Origin: CATQHW01 sp965243545
GTDB taxonomy: Bacteria > Spirochaetota > Spirochaetia > SZUA-6 > Bin103
DNA length: 64,000 bases
Direction of reading: 5' to 3'
Assembly (NCBI GenBank): GCA_965243545.1
Contig: OZ251573.1
Span: forward strand, 2,666,001-2,730,000
Numbering within the stretch: the first letter of the stretch is position 1; every line of letters begins with the position of its first letter. Below, piece by piece: positions 42,915-52,265 of this stretch. The notes below the pieces were generated by a model. That model searched no databases, was not told where the DNA came from, and saw only the letters and a program-made list of their open reading frames with translations. A program made the translations under genes and the position numbers.

Positions 42915-43151
42915 CTACACGACGAACAGGATGATGAGCGCGACGACCAGGGCGTAGATCGCCACGGACTCCGCGAACGCCATGCCGACCAGCATGTTGG
43001 TGCGAATGATGCCCTGCGCTTCCGGGTTGCGGCCCAGCGACTGCAGGGCTCCGAGTGCGGCGAGACCGATGGCGATCCCGGGGCCGATGGCGCCGACCGC
43101 GATCGCCAGAGCGGCGGCCAGAAATCTGAATGTCTCTGCTGTGAGCTCCAT
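42915..43151 (-). CDS. atpE: F-type ATP synthase c subunit
   Basis: A 78-residue hairpin of two membrane helices. The ion-carrying carboxylate is E61 in MAFAESVAIYAL, and the polar loop is SLGRNPEAQG. In helix 1 GPGIAIG has Ile at the position where sodium-type rings have Gln (GPGIGQG), so proton coupling is more likely, although Ser62 and Tyr66 of the sodium pattern are kept. The ATG at 43151 is chosen over a TTG three codons upstream. An internal promoter may lie just upstream, which would fit the higher copy number of c. Confidence 0.95.
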   Translation of the reverse strand: MELTAETFRFLAAALAIAVGAIGPGIAIGLAALGALQSLGRNPEAQGIIRTNMLVGMAFAESVAIYALVVALIILFVV

Positions 43152-43159
43152 GGACGCCA

Positions 43160-43188
43160 ACGTTACCCGAAACGGACCGGGATGCCAA
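43160..43188 (-). promoter_or_regulatory. Possible internal promoter before atpE
   Basis: Minus-strand TTGGCA (43188-43183), 17 bp, TAACGT (43165-43160), then eight bases to the atpE ATG. The 63-base atpB-atpE gap lacks a clear ribosome site. The -10 is a weak match. Confidence 0.35.
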
Positions 43189-43214
43189 GACGCCGCCGGG
43201 CGGCCGGGCGCCGA

Positions 43215-44174
43215 TCAGTGCTCATGTTCGCCGGCGGCGCTCGAAAAGAACACCAGCGCCAACAGGAAGAACACGACCGCCTGGATCAGTCCCACGAAGA
43301 TTTCCAGACCGAAGAAGACGACCAGCAGGCCGAGCGGCACCAGGCCGGAGATCACGATCAGCACCACCTCGCCGGCGAACACGTTGCCGAACAGCCGGAA
43401 GGAGAAGGAGATGATCCGCGCCAGCTCGCTGATCCCCTCCAACACGCCCACGAACAGGTCGAGCGCCCAGGTGCCGAACCCCTTGCGGCGCAGGCCGCCG
43501 AGCGGCGCGAAGTTGCTCAAGTAGCGGGCGCCGTGCGAGCGGAGGCCGAACCACTGCGTCAGGATCACCGTGATCAACGCCAGCGCCAGGGTCATGTTGA
43601 GATCGGAGGAGGGGGCGCGCAGAAACGGCACGATCACCACCTGATCGTCATGATGCTCGGCGTCGCCGGCGTGGGCGCCGAGGTGCAGGGGCGTCAGGTC
43701 GTCGAATTCGCCGCCGACCAGCAGCATGCGCGGGATGCCGAAGCGCTCGGCGTCGGGCGCGATGCCCCCCGACGACGTCGAGTGGGCCGGCCCGATCCAC
43801 CCCAGGAACGGGGTGAGCAGGCTGAACATGTTGACCACGATCAGGTAGAGGAAGATGGTGGCGACGATCGGAAAGAAGGTCTTTACCCAGCGCGCCGGGG
43901 CGGCGTCCCTGACCATGTTGTGCAGCCCCTCTATGACGCTCTCCACCACGTTCTGCACGGCGCCCGGCCGTTCCTTGAGCCGCCGGCCCAGGACGAAGGC
44001 GAATATCAGGAACGCCGCCGACAACACCAGGGAGGTGACCACGGCGTTGGTGAAGACATCGCCGAGCCCGATCGGTTCCGCCTTCACCTCTATGACGGCT
44101 TGGTCCGCAGGGAAGATCACGAACCCGACGGCGACCACGGCGGCGACCGCCAGGACGATCAGGAGCGCCTTCAC
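43215..44174 (-). CDS. atpB: F-type ATP synthase a subunit
   Basis: A 319-residue membrane stator with half channels for ions. The essential arginine is in SFSFRLFGNVFAGEVVL. Other blocks are VVNMFSLLTPFLGW and the C-terminal LIQAVVFFLLALVFF. A soluble His/Asp-rich insertion (about residues 135-190) lies between helices. The GTG start overlaps the secG stop by four bases. No atpI gene precedes it. Confidence 0.93.
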   Translation of the reverse strand: MKALLIVLAVAAVVAVGFVIFPADQAVIEVKAEPIGLGDVFTNAVVTSLVLSAAFLIFAFVLGRRLKERPGAVQNVVESVIEGLHNMVRDAAPARWVKTFFPIVATIFLYLIVVNMFSLLTPFLGWIGPAHSTSSGGIAPDAERFGIPRMLLVGGEFDDLTPLHLGAHAGDAEHHDDQVVIVPFLRAPSSDLNMTLALALITVILTQWFGLRSHGARYLSNFAPLGGLRRKGFGTWALDLFVGVLEGISELARIISFSFRLFGNVFAGEVVLIVISGLVPLGLLVVFFGLEIFVGLIQAVVFFLLALVFFSSAAGEHEH

Positions 44175-44620
44175 GGACCGGACCCGCTGCCGCCGGCGGA
44201 ACCGGCGTCCTCGGCTTGGCCGACCGCGCCGCCGGACGCATCCTGGCCGCCGTCAGCCGGCGCGGCGTCGGTCCCTTCGGCCGGCGCCTCGCCGGCGTCG
44301 TCGGCCGCCGGCCGCACCCACCAGCGGCCTTCCTCCGCCTCCAGCGTCTGCAGCCGCGCCCGCTCCAGGAAGTCGTCCCGGTCGGGCGTGCGGTTGATCC
44401 ACGCCAGCGCGAACGCGGCGATGAGAAACACCGCCCCCAGGACCGAGGTGAACCTGGTCAGCACGTTGCCGGTCCGGGAGCCGAACGGCGAGGAGCCCTC
44501 CCCGCCGCCGAACATGCCGCCGATGCCCTGTCCCTGGTCGTCCTGAATCAGCACGACCAGCACCAGCAGCAACGCGCTGGCTATGAAGAGGGCCAGTATC
44601 AGTATGCCTGCGAGCGCCAT
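44171..44620 (-). CDS. secG: Protein-export membrane protein SecG
   Basis: A 149-residue translocon subunit. Two membrane helices (about 5-24 and 55-75) flank the family signature LIQDDQGQGIGGMFGGG and RTGNVLTRFTSVLGAVF. An unusually long acidic Ala/Gly tail (about 95-149) extends beyond the normal end. Translationally coupled to atpB. A perfect TATAAT sits nine bases upstream. Confidence 0.93.
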   Translation of the reverse strand: MALAGILILALFIASALLLVLVVLIQDDQGQGIGGMFGGGEGSSPFGSRTGNVLTRFTSVLGAVFLIAAFALAWINRTPDRDDFLERARLQTLEAEEGRWWVRPAADDAGEAPAEGTDAAPADGGQDASGGAVGQAEDAGSAGGSGSGP

Positions 44621-44629
44621 TCCACGACC

Positions 44630-44635
44630 ATTATA
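44630..44635 (-). promoter_or_regulatory. Consensus -10 upstream of secG-atp
   Basis: A perfect TATAAT on the minus strand ends nine bases before the secG ATG at 44620. A TTGACG lies only 13 bp upstream (at the tpiA stop), too close for a standard -35. It could drive the secG-atpBEFHAGDC block separately from the glycolytic genes. Confidence 0.4.
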
Positions 44636-44650
44636 AGGGAAGGACCGCCG

Positions 44651-45431
44651 TCAAGGCACGACCGCCGCGAACGAATCCGCAGCGAGCGACGCGCCGCCGA
44701 CCAGGAGGCCGTCGACGTCCTCCTGCGCCAGCAGCGCGGCGGCGTTGTCCGGGTTCACCGATCCGCCGTACTGGATGACCAGCGCCTGCGCGGCGTCGCC
44801 GCCGGCGGCGGCCGCCACCGCCGCGCGGACGCGCGCGTGCATCCGGCGCGCGTCGTCCGGCGTGGCGGTGCGCCCGGTGCCGATCGCCCACACCGGTTCG
44901 TAGGCGATCCGCAGCGACTCCGGGCGGAAGTCGACGTGCGGCGCCACCGCATCGACCTGCCGGGCGACCACCTGTTCGGCGAGGCCGGCGTCCCGCTCCG
45001 CGCCGGTCTCCCCCACGCACAGGGTTACCTGCAGGCCGGCCTCCAAGGCGCGTTGCGCCTTTTCCAGCACGATGGCGTCGGTCTCTCCCAGGCCGTGGCG
45101 CCGCTCCGAGTGGCCGACCAGGACCAGCTCCACGCCCGCGTCGGCCAGCATCGCCGCCGACACCTCGCCGGTGTGCGCCCCGCCGCGGGCGGCGGCCACG
45201 TCCTGCGCGGCCAGCAGCACGCCGGACCCGCGAATCGCGTCGCGCACCACGTCGATCGCCGTGAACGGCGGCGCCAGCGCTACCTGAGCGCCCGCGCCGG
45301 GCGGTCCGTCCGCTGCCGGACGCCGCGCAGCCAGCGCCCGCACCACGCCTTCGGCCAGCGCGCGCGCGTCGGCGCGCAACAGGTTCATCTTCCAGTTGCC
45401 GGTGATCAGCGCGCCGCGGCGCGCGCCGGAC

Positions 45432-45439
<8 letters not shown>
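44651..45439 (-). CDS. tpiA: Triose-phosphate isomerase
   Basis: A 262-residue TIM-barrel glycolytic enzyme. The active-site lysine is in GNWKMN, the histidine in GHSERR, the glutamate in AYEPVWAIGTG, and the phosphate loop is YGGSV. Starts with a GTG overlapping the pgk stop by eight bases. Confidence 0.96.
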
Positions 45440-46667
<1,228 letters not shown>

Positions 46668-46680
46668 AAGGACCCGCCGC

Positions 46681-47478
46681 TCATGAGGAGCGGTCCTGCG
46701 GCGCGCCGTCCGGTTCCCGGCGCAGGACGATCTTGACGCGGGTGATGCGGTGGCCGTCCATCCCCTGGATCACGAAGTCGGCGTCCCGGTAGCGCTTGGT
46801 TTCGTAGATCACCGGGATCTTGCCGAACAGGTCGAAGACAAAGCCGCCGAGCGTGTCGAACCGGTCGGCCGGCAGCTCAAGCGCCAACCCCTGGTCGGCC
46901 AGCTGGTCAAGACGGACCCGCGCGTCGCACAGGTACACCTCGGCGCCGAGCTTGAGGACCGTCTCGTTCTCATTGTCGAACTCGTCCTGTATGTCGCCGA
47001 CGATCACCTCCAGCACGTCCTCCATGCAGGCGATGCCGGAGGTGCCGCCGTACTCGTCGACGACGATCGCCAGGTGGACCCTGCGGCGCTGAAACTCGTG
47101 CAGCAGCTCGTCGACGCGCTTGCCCTCCGGGACGAAGTACGGTTTGCGCATCGCCGCGCCGGCGTTGACGGTCCGGCCGTTGCGGACGACCTGACCGAGC
47201 AGGTCCTTGGCGTACAGCACGCCGATCACCTCGTCGACCGTCTTGTGGTAGACCGGCAGCCGCGAGTGGCCGCTCTCGGCGATGGTGTCGAGCAGCTCCT
47301 GCGGCTTGGCGTCGACCGACACGAACACCACGTCCGGCCGCGGCACCATGATCTCCCTGACCGACGTCGACGAGAGCTGCGCCACGCCGTCGATCATCTC
47401 CCGCGCGTGCGGGCCGAGTTCCTGCAGCCGCCGTTCCTTTTCGGTCGGCTTGCGGAGCCACCGGTCCAGGATGTTCAC
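46681..47478 (-). CDS. CBS-domain protein of the CorC/HlyC family
   Basis: A 265-residue cytosolic protein with no membrane helices. Two CBS domains span about residues 40-170 (STSVREIMVPRPDVVFV, SGHSRLPVYHKTVDEVIGVLYAKDLL, VDELLHEFQRRRVHLAIVVDEYGGTSGIACMEDVLEVIVGDIQDEFD), followed by the CorC_HlyC transporter-associated domain (about 180-255). It is linked in other bacteria to magnesium/cobalt handling or envelope function. The GTG start overlaps ybeY by four bases; ybeY-corC-phoH linkage is classical. Confidence 0.9.
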   Translation of the reverse strand: MNILDRWLRKPTEKERRLQELGPHAREMIDGVAQLSSTSVREIMVPRPDVVFVSVDAKPQELLDTIAESGHSRLPVYHKTVDEVIGVLYAKDLLGQVVRNGRTVNAGAAMRKPYFVPEGKRVDELLHEFQRRRVHLAIVVDEYGGTSGIACMEDVLEVIVGDIQDEFDNENETVLKLGAEVYLCDARVRLDQLADQGLALELPADRFDTLGGFVFDLFGKIPVIYETKRYRDADFVIQGMDGHRITRVKIVLRREPDGAPQDRSS

Positions 47479-48044
47479 GCCGCGCCCTCCGGCGGCGCCA
47501 GGCGCTCCAACAGGCGCTGCTGTTCCTGCAGCATCGGCTCTTCGGTGACGCCGCCGTCCCCGTGGTCGCGGCCCAGCAGGTGCAGGATGCCGTGCAGGAG
47601 CAGCTCGCGCAGCTCGGCGGACTCCGGGACCTGCCGGCGGCGCGCCTGCCGGCGGGCGGTGTCGAGGGAGATCACCACGTCGCCGAGCGTCGCGGGGCCG
47701 GAATTCGAGTAGCCGGCATTCGGGAGGCCGGACGCCGGTCCGTCCTGCTCGAACGACAGCACGTCGGTCGGCGCGTCGACGCCGCGGAAGCGGCGGTTGA
47801 GGCCGCGCATGAACCGGTCGCCGCACAGCAGCACCGACAGCTCGGCGGCGGGGTGGTCCAGCGCGCCGAGCGCCGCCTGCGCGAACCGCGCCAGCGCCGC
47901 GCGGTCGCCGGCGGCCGGGGCGCGGACGCGGTCGGCCACGCCCACCTCGACGCGAGCGCTCGGGCGGTCTTCGACGCCGGCGGCCGACGCGCAGCCGGCG
48001 GGCGTCGAGCCGGTACTCGGAGGTTGCTCGGGGTCTTCCATCAT
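47475..48044 (-). CDS. ybeY: Endoribonuclease/rRNA maturation factor YbeY
   Basis: A metalloprotein of about 189 residues acting in 16S rRNA 3' processing and ribosome quality control. The zinc motif HGILHLLGRDH is intact and is preceded by FRGVDAPTDVLSFE and LGDVVISLDTARRQA. The N-terminal region is longer than usual and the start is uncertain: the ATG at 48044 is listed; an ATG at 48080 would overlap phoH. Confidence 0.92.
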   Translation of the reverse strand: MMEDPEQPPSTGSTPAGCASAAGVEDRPSARVEVGVADRVRAPAAGDRAALARFAQAALGALDHPAAELSVLLCGDRFMRGLNRRFRGVDAPTDVLSFEQDGPASGLPNAGYSNSGPATLGDVVISLDTARRQARRRQVPESAELRELLLHGILHLLGRDHGDGGVTEEPMLQEQQRLLERLAPPEGAA

Positions 48045-48057
48045 CGCGGCGGCATCA

Positions 48058-49026
48058 TCAGGACTCGCGTCGGTCCGCATCGACCGGCGCCTGTTCGTAG
48101 GCCTGCACGATCTTGCGCACCAACGGATGCCGCACCACATCCTCCCTGTCGAAGTAAATGAACCCTATTTCGCCGACGTGCGCCAGCAGCTCCGTGATCT
48201 GCAGCAGGCCGCTGTCGCGGCGGCGGGGCAGGTCGATCTGCGTGACGTCGCCGGTGATCACCACGCGCGAGCCTTCGCCCATGCGCGTCAGGAACATCTT
48301 CATCTGCTCACGGGTCGTGTTCTGCGCCTCGTCCAGCACGACGTAGGCGTCGGCCAGCGTGCGGCCGCGCATGTAGGCGAGCGGCGCCACCTCGATCGTG
48401 CCGGCCTGCTCCATGCGGCGCAGCACGTCGGCCGGCAGCAGCGCCTGCATGGCGTCGTACAGCGGGCGCAGATACGGCTCGATCTTGTGCTCCAGGTCAC
48501 CGGGAAGATACCCCAGACTCTCGCCGGCCTCGACCACCGGGCGGGTGATGACCATGCGGCGCCGTTGGCGGCAGCTCACCGCGCGCAGCGCGTCGGCCAC
48601 CGCCAGATAGGTCTTGCCGGTGCCGGCCGGCCCGACCGCGATCACCAGGTCGCGCTTGGCCAGCAGGTCGAGATAGCGCGCCTGGTTGGCGCCGCGCGGC
48701 GCCACCTGCCGCAGCCCCTTCGGGATCGACAGCAGCCGGTCCCGGCCGGCCGCGGCGGCCGGCTCCTCCATCCGCCGGTAGATCGACCGGATCACCTCCG
48801 GCCCCGGCTCCAGGCCGAGCCTGGCGCGGTCGCGCAGCTCGCCGAGCAGCGCGGCGAACGTCTTGCGGGTTGCGGTGTCGCCGGTGGCCAGCATGATGCG
48901 GTTGCCCTGCGAGTAGACGGGGCTCCTGAGCAGCTCCTCCATCACCCGCAGGTTGCGGTCGTTCGCTCCGCACACGTCGCTCAGGACACCGGCGTCCTCC
49001 AGGACGACTGCGAGCGGATTCCCCAT
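48058..49026 (-). CDS. PhoH family ATPase
   Basis: A 322-residue cytosolic ATPase of the PhoH/PhoL type. Walker A is GPAGTGKT, Walker B VVLDEAQN; the TRPVVEAGESLGYLPGDLEHKIEPYLRPLYD and SRVVITGDVTQIDLP blocks are canonical. Its place before ybeY supports a role in RNA or ribosome metabolism. The ATG at 49026 gives MGNPLAVVLED. Confidence 0.93.
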   Translation of the reverse strand: MGNPLAVVLEDAGVLSDVCGANDRNLRVMEELLRSPVYSQGNRIMLATGDTATRKTFAALLGELRDRARLGLEPGPEVIRSIYRRMEEPAAAAGRDRLLSIPKGLRQVAPRGANQARYLDLLAKRDLVIAVGPAGTGKTYLAVADALRAVSCRQRRRMVITRPVVEAGESLGYLPGDLEHKIEPYLRPLYDAMQALLPADVLRRMEQAGTIEVAPLAYMRGRTLADAYVVLDEAQNTTREQMKMFLTRMGEGSRVVITGDVTQIDLPRRRDSGLLQITELLAHVGEIGFIYFDREDVVRHPLVRKIVQAYEQAPVDADRRES

Positions 49027-49049
49027 ATGGCGGTAGCGTGATGGTAGCG

Positions 49050-52000
49050 TCAGCGGTCCCCGATGTCGATAGCCCCCTCCCGGTCGACGCGGAAGCTGGC
49101 GTACAGCTCCGGGATCGGGACCCAGCGCACCTCGATCGACAGGTCCGAAGTCCAGGCGATCCGCCGCGCTGCCTGGCCGGTGACGGTGCGCTGCTCCGGC
49201 CGGCCCTGGTAGGCGAGGGTGAGGTTCCAGTCGCCCAGCCGGTGCACGGCCGCCACGCGCAACGATTCGAGCTTGAACGACGACTCCCGCCGGTCGTCGT
49301 CGTTGAAGAAGTTGAATGACCGCGCCAGGTCGACGATCGGGTTGACCCACGGCTGGCCGGACCGGGCGGCCGTGCCGGGAAGATAGCGGTACAGGCGCCG
49401 GTTGACCGAGGACGAGGTGAATTGCAGCTCCAGGAACCGGTAGATCTGCAGGTCGAGCCGCAGATCGAAGGCGAAGGAGTTGTCGCTCACGTACGCCTCC
49501 GGGTCGAACGCCAGCCGGGTTTGCACCCCTGCGTCGAGCCGGATGCGGTTCTTCCAGTAGGTGAGCGCTCCGGTGTCGAGCCGGTAGCCGAGCGCCACCT
49601 CGGTCGCCCGCAGGCTTTCCGGGGCGCCCCGGATCGGAACCTTGAACGGGTCGAGCGGCTGCCGCATCTCCGCGCTCACGCTGCCGGTCAACCCGAACGC
49701 GCTCGCCTCCGTGCGCAGAGAGTCGAGGCGCTGCTCCTCGTCGAGGCGGAACGACTGAGAGACCGACGCGTCCTCTGTGATCCGTAACGTGGCGCGGCCG
49801 TCGATTCTCTCGATCGGTTGCAGCGTCTCCGCGTCGTCTTCCTCCTTGGGGACCGCCGTGCGGCCGTCGAGCGTGAGGGAGAACGGTCCGGCGGTCGTCT
49901 CCAGGCGCGCGTCGGCGACCAGCTTACGCGGCGGCAGATCGAGCCCGGCGCCGAGCTGCACGCGCAGTTCGTCGCCGGTCAGCACCGCCGCCGCCGCCGT
50001 GCGGTGCGACGGCACCCGGTCCCGGTCCCAGGCCGGACCCCGCTCGACCGGATCGCCGGTGGCGGAGTCGAGTTTCAGTTCGTGGAGCTGGACGTCGACC
50101 CGGTAGGAGACGTTCGACTCCGCCAGACTCGCCACGGAGACCAGCGGGCGCAGGGTGAGCGTGTTGTCGAGCCGCAGCAGCGCGTTGGTCGCGTTGCGAT
50201 CCAACTTCTGCTGATCGGTCACCTCCTTCGGGGTCGCGTCGACGTGGCGGGTATGCGCCTGGTAGCGGGCCTGCTCCACCAGCGCGCCGTCCAGGCCGAT
50301 CAGCCGGTCGAAGGCGGACGCCGCATAGGTGACCCGGCCGGTGGCGCGGGTATCCGTGCGGCTGTAACGGACGTCGAGGTCGACCTGGTCCCGCCGCTTC
50401 ACCTCTTTATGGTCGAAGCGGTGATCGACCGTCACCGACGGACGCACCTCATAGCCGACGTCGGCGGTGAACGCGCCGCCGTCCGACTGCCAGCCGAAGA
50501 TCGATCCGGCGGCGACCGCGGCCGCTTGCGGCAGCGTCAACGTCTCCGGGTAGTAGAAGCAGCGCGTCGGCGACGCCGCCTCCAACCGGTCGGCCGCCGG
50601 GCCGGAAGTTCGACTCCGGTGTTCCGTGCCGCTGCACGCGCTGCCGTTGCCCTGTTCGTCACGGCTCCGCCACTGCCACCGGGCGGAGAGCGTCGGCAAC
50701 GTCAGCGTGGACAGCGCCGGCGGCGCGCCGATCAGCGGGTGGAGCGCAAGGTCGCCGCCGAGCCGCCACTCCGGCCCGGTGCGGGGAGACGGCGCGGTGC
50801 GCGGCCCCTGCGGCAGGCCGACCAACCCGCCGGTCGGCAGGTCGTGGTCGCGGCCCAGGAAGTCGGCGCTGAACGCCGGATCGGAGAACAACGCAAAGCT
50901 GCCCTGGTACGACCCCAGATCGCCGCGGCCGTCGACGTCGAGCGTCAGCCCGTAGCGGAGCGGTACCGACAGCCCCAGGATCGAAGTGCGGTCCCAGCGC
51001 GACGCCACCCCGCCGCCTCCGTCCGGCAGGTACGGCGTGTAGCCGGCCGGTTCCCTGTTGACCGTCTCCGTGGCCGCCAGCGCCCGCGACGCGGCGACGC
51101 CGCCGAACATCGACAGGCCGCCGACCCGGCCCCCCAGCCCCGCGAACACGCCGAGACGGGTGTAGAGGTCGACCAGCACCGCCAGCGCGCCGGACGGCAC
51201 CGCCGGCGGGCCGCCGGGCTCCGTCGGCAGCAGGAACAGACCGCGGCTCTCGACGTCGTCCCGGCCGGCGTCGTTCCGCTGCATGAGCGACAGCGACTCG
51301 CCGTCCGGCGGCCGGCCGCCGGTCAGGTAGGTGGTCGTCTGCAGATACGTGCCTTCGCGGCTCCGCTGGCCGATCGCCGGATGGAACACCAGCTGGCCGC
51401 CCGGCCGCAGGAAGTACGGCAGATACAGCACCGGCACGTCGCCGACGTGGACGAACGCGCCCCGCACCGCCCACTCCTCCGGCGCCAGGACCCACAGCCG
51501 CTCCGCTTCTATCCGGTACCCGGGAGCCGACGGGTCCTCCGACGAGGTCACGGTCGCCTGCTCCAGCACCACCGTGTCATCGCCGCGGCGGGTGATCGCC
51601 TGCCCGGTGTAGGTGTAGGTGAGTTCGGTCTCTTCCACCTGCTGGTCCTGGCGGCTCTCGCCGTCGTAGAAGATGCCCTCCCACGTCTCCGTGTCGACCG
51701 ACAGACTCTCGCCGCGGAATACCTCCACGCCGTCCTCGGTCTCCACCGTGTAGACCACCGCGCCGGCCGCGGTGAGGCTGCGCCGCGCGTCGTGATAGGT
51801 GATCCGGTCGGCGCGGATGGCGTGGCGCGCGCCGGTGTCGCGGTCGACGGCCGCCACCGCGACTTCGCCCTCCAGCACCAGCGTGGTGTTACCGAGCGCG
51901 TCGGACGCCGAGCGCGCCGAACGCGCCGACTCGACCGTGATGGCGTCAGCGGCATCGGCCGGTGTCTCGCCGGCCGCAGGCGGAAGCCGGTAGTGGTCGC

Positions 52001-52265
52001 GCAGCCGCTGCTGCAGGGCCGGCCGGTCGCCGCCGTCCGGCAGGCCGAGCTGGCGCAGCCACGCGCGCAGTTCGGCGGCGCCGGCGGTGTCGATGTCGGC
52101 CGGCAGGGTCTGCGCGAACAGAGGATCGTCGCTCACCGGCGGCGGGGTGGGCCCGGCCGGCCGGGTCTGCCCGAACGCCGCGGTCGCCAGCAGCAGCGCG
52201 GCCCCCAGCACGGCCGCGCCCGGCAGCGCCGATGGCGGTCGGGCCGGCCGGCGCCGCGCGGTCAC
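49050..52265 (-). CDS. lptD: LptD/OstA-like outer-membrane protein with SAP-like segment
   Basis: A 1071-residue exported protein. Signal peptide about residues 15-31. A SAP-like helix-turn-helix (about 60-95; LRAWLRQLGLPDGGDRPALQQRLRDHYRL) precedes an OstA-type beta-jellyroll (about 130-260; HAIRADRITYHDARRSLTAAGAV, YTVETEDGVEVFRGESLSVD). The rest is a large beta-barrel (VGDVPVLYLPYFLRPGGQLVFHPAIG and onward). By family it should be an LPS-assembly-type porin; treponemes carry such a protein without LPS, so the true cargo is unclear. The GTG start overlaps uvrA by four bases. Confidence 0.8.
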   Translation of the reverse strand: MTARRRPARPPSALPGAAVLGAALLLATAAFGQTRPAGPTPPPVSDDPLFAQTLPADIDTAGAAELRAWLRQLGLPDGGDRPALQQRLRDHYRLPPAAGETPADAADAITVESARSARSASDALGNTTLVLEGEVAVAAVDRDTGARHAIRADRITYHDARRSLTAAGAVVYTVETEDGVEVFRGESLSVDTETWEGIFYDGESRQDQQVEETELTYTYTGQAITRRGDDTVVLEQATVTSSEDPSAPGYRIEAERLWVLAPEEWAVRGAFVHVGDVPVLYLPYFLRPGGQLVFHPAIGQRSREGTYLQTTTYLTGGRPPDGESLSLMQRNDAGRDDVESRGLFLLPTEPGGPPAVPSGALAVLVDLYTRLGVFAGLGGRVGGLSMFGGVAASRALAATETVNREPAGYTPYLPDGGGGVASRWDRTSILGLSVPLRYGLTLDVDGRGDLGSYQGSFALFSDPAFSADFLGRDHDLPTGGLVGLPQGPRTAPSPRTGPEWRLGGDLALHPLIGAPPALSTLTLPTLSARWQWRSRDEQGNGSACSGTEHRSRTSGPAADRLEAASPTRCFYYPETLTLPQAAAVAAGSIFGWQSDGGAFTADVGYEVRPSVTVDHRFDHKEVKRRDQVDLDVRYSRTDTRATGRVTYAASAFDRLIGLDGALVEQARYQAHTRHVDATPKEVTDQQKLDRNATNALLRLDNTLTLRPLVSVASLAESNVSYRVDVQLHELKLDSATGDPVERGPAWDRDRVPSHRTAAAAVLTGDELRVQLGAGLDLPPRKLVADARLETTAGPFSLTLDGRTAVPKEEDDAETLQPIERIDGRATLRITEDASVSQSFRLDEEQRLDSLRTEASAFGLTGSVSAEMRQPLDPFKVPIRGAPESLRATEVALGYRLDTGALTYWKNRIRLDAGVQTRLAFDPEAYVSDNSFAFDLRLDLQIYRFLELQFTSSSVNRRLYRYLPGTAARSGQPWVNPIVDLARSFNFFNDDDRRESSFKLESLRVAAVHRLGDWNLTLAYQGRPEQRTVTGQAARRIAWTSDLSIEVRWVPIPELYASFRVDREGAIDIGDR

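Noticed and set aside
42390..44546. A 718-codon plus-strand frame across the atp genes
   Set aside because: Antisense to atpF, atpE and atpB, with composition typical of GC-driven shadow frames (His/Asp/Glu/Gln-rich).
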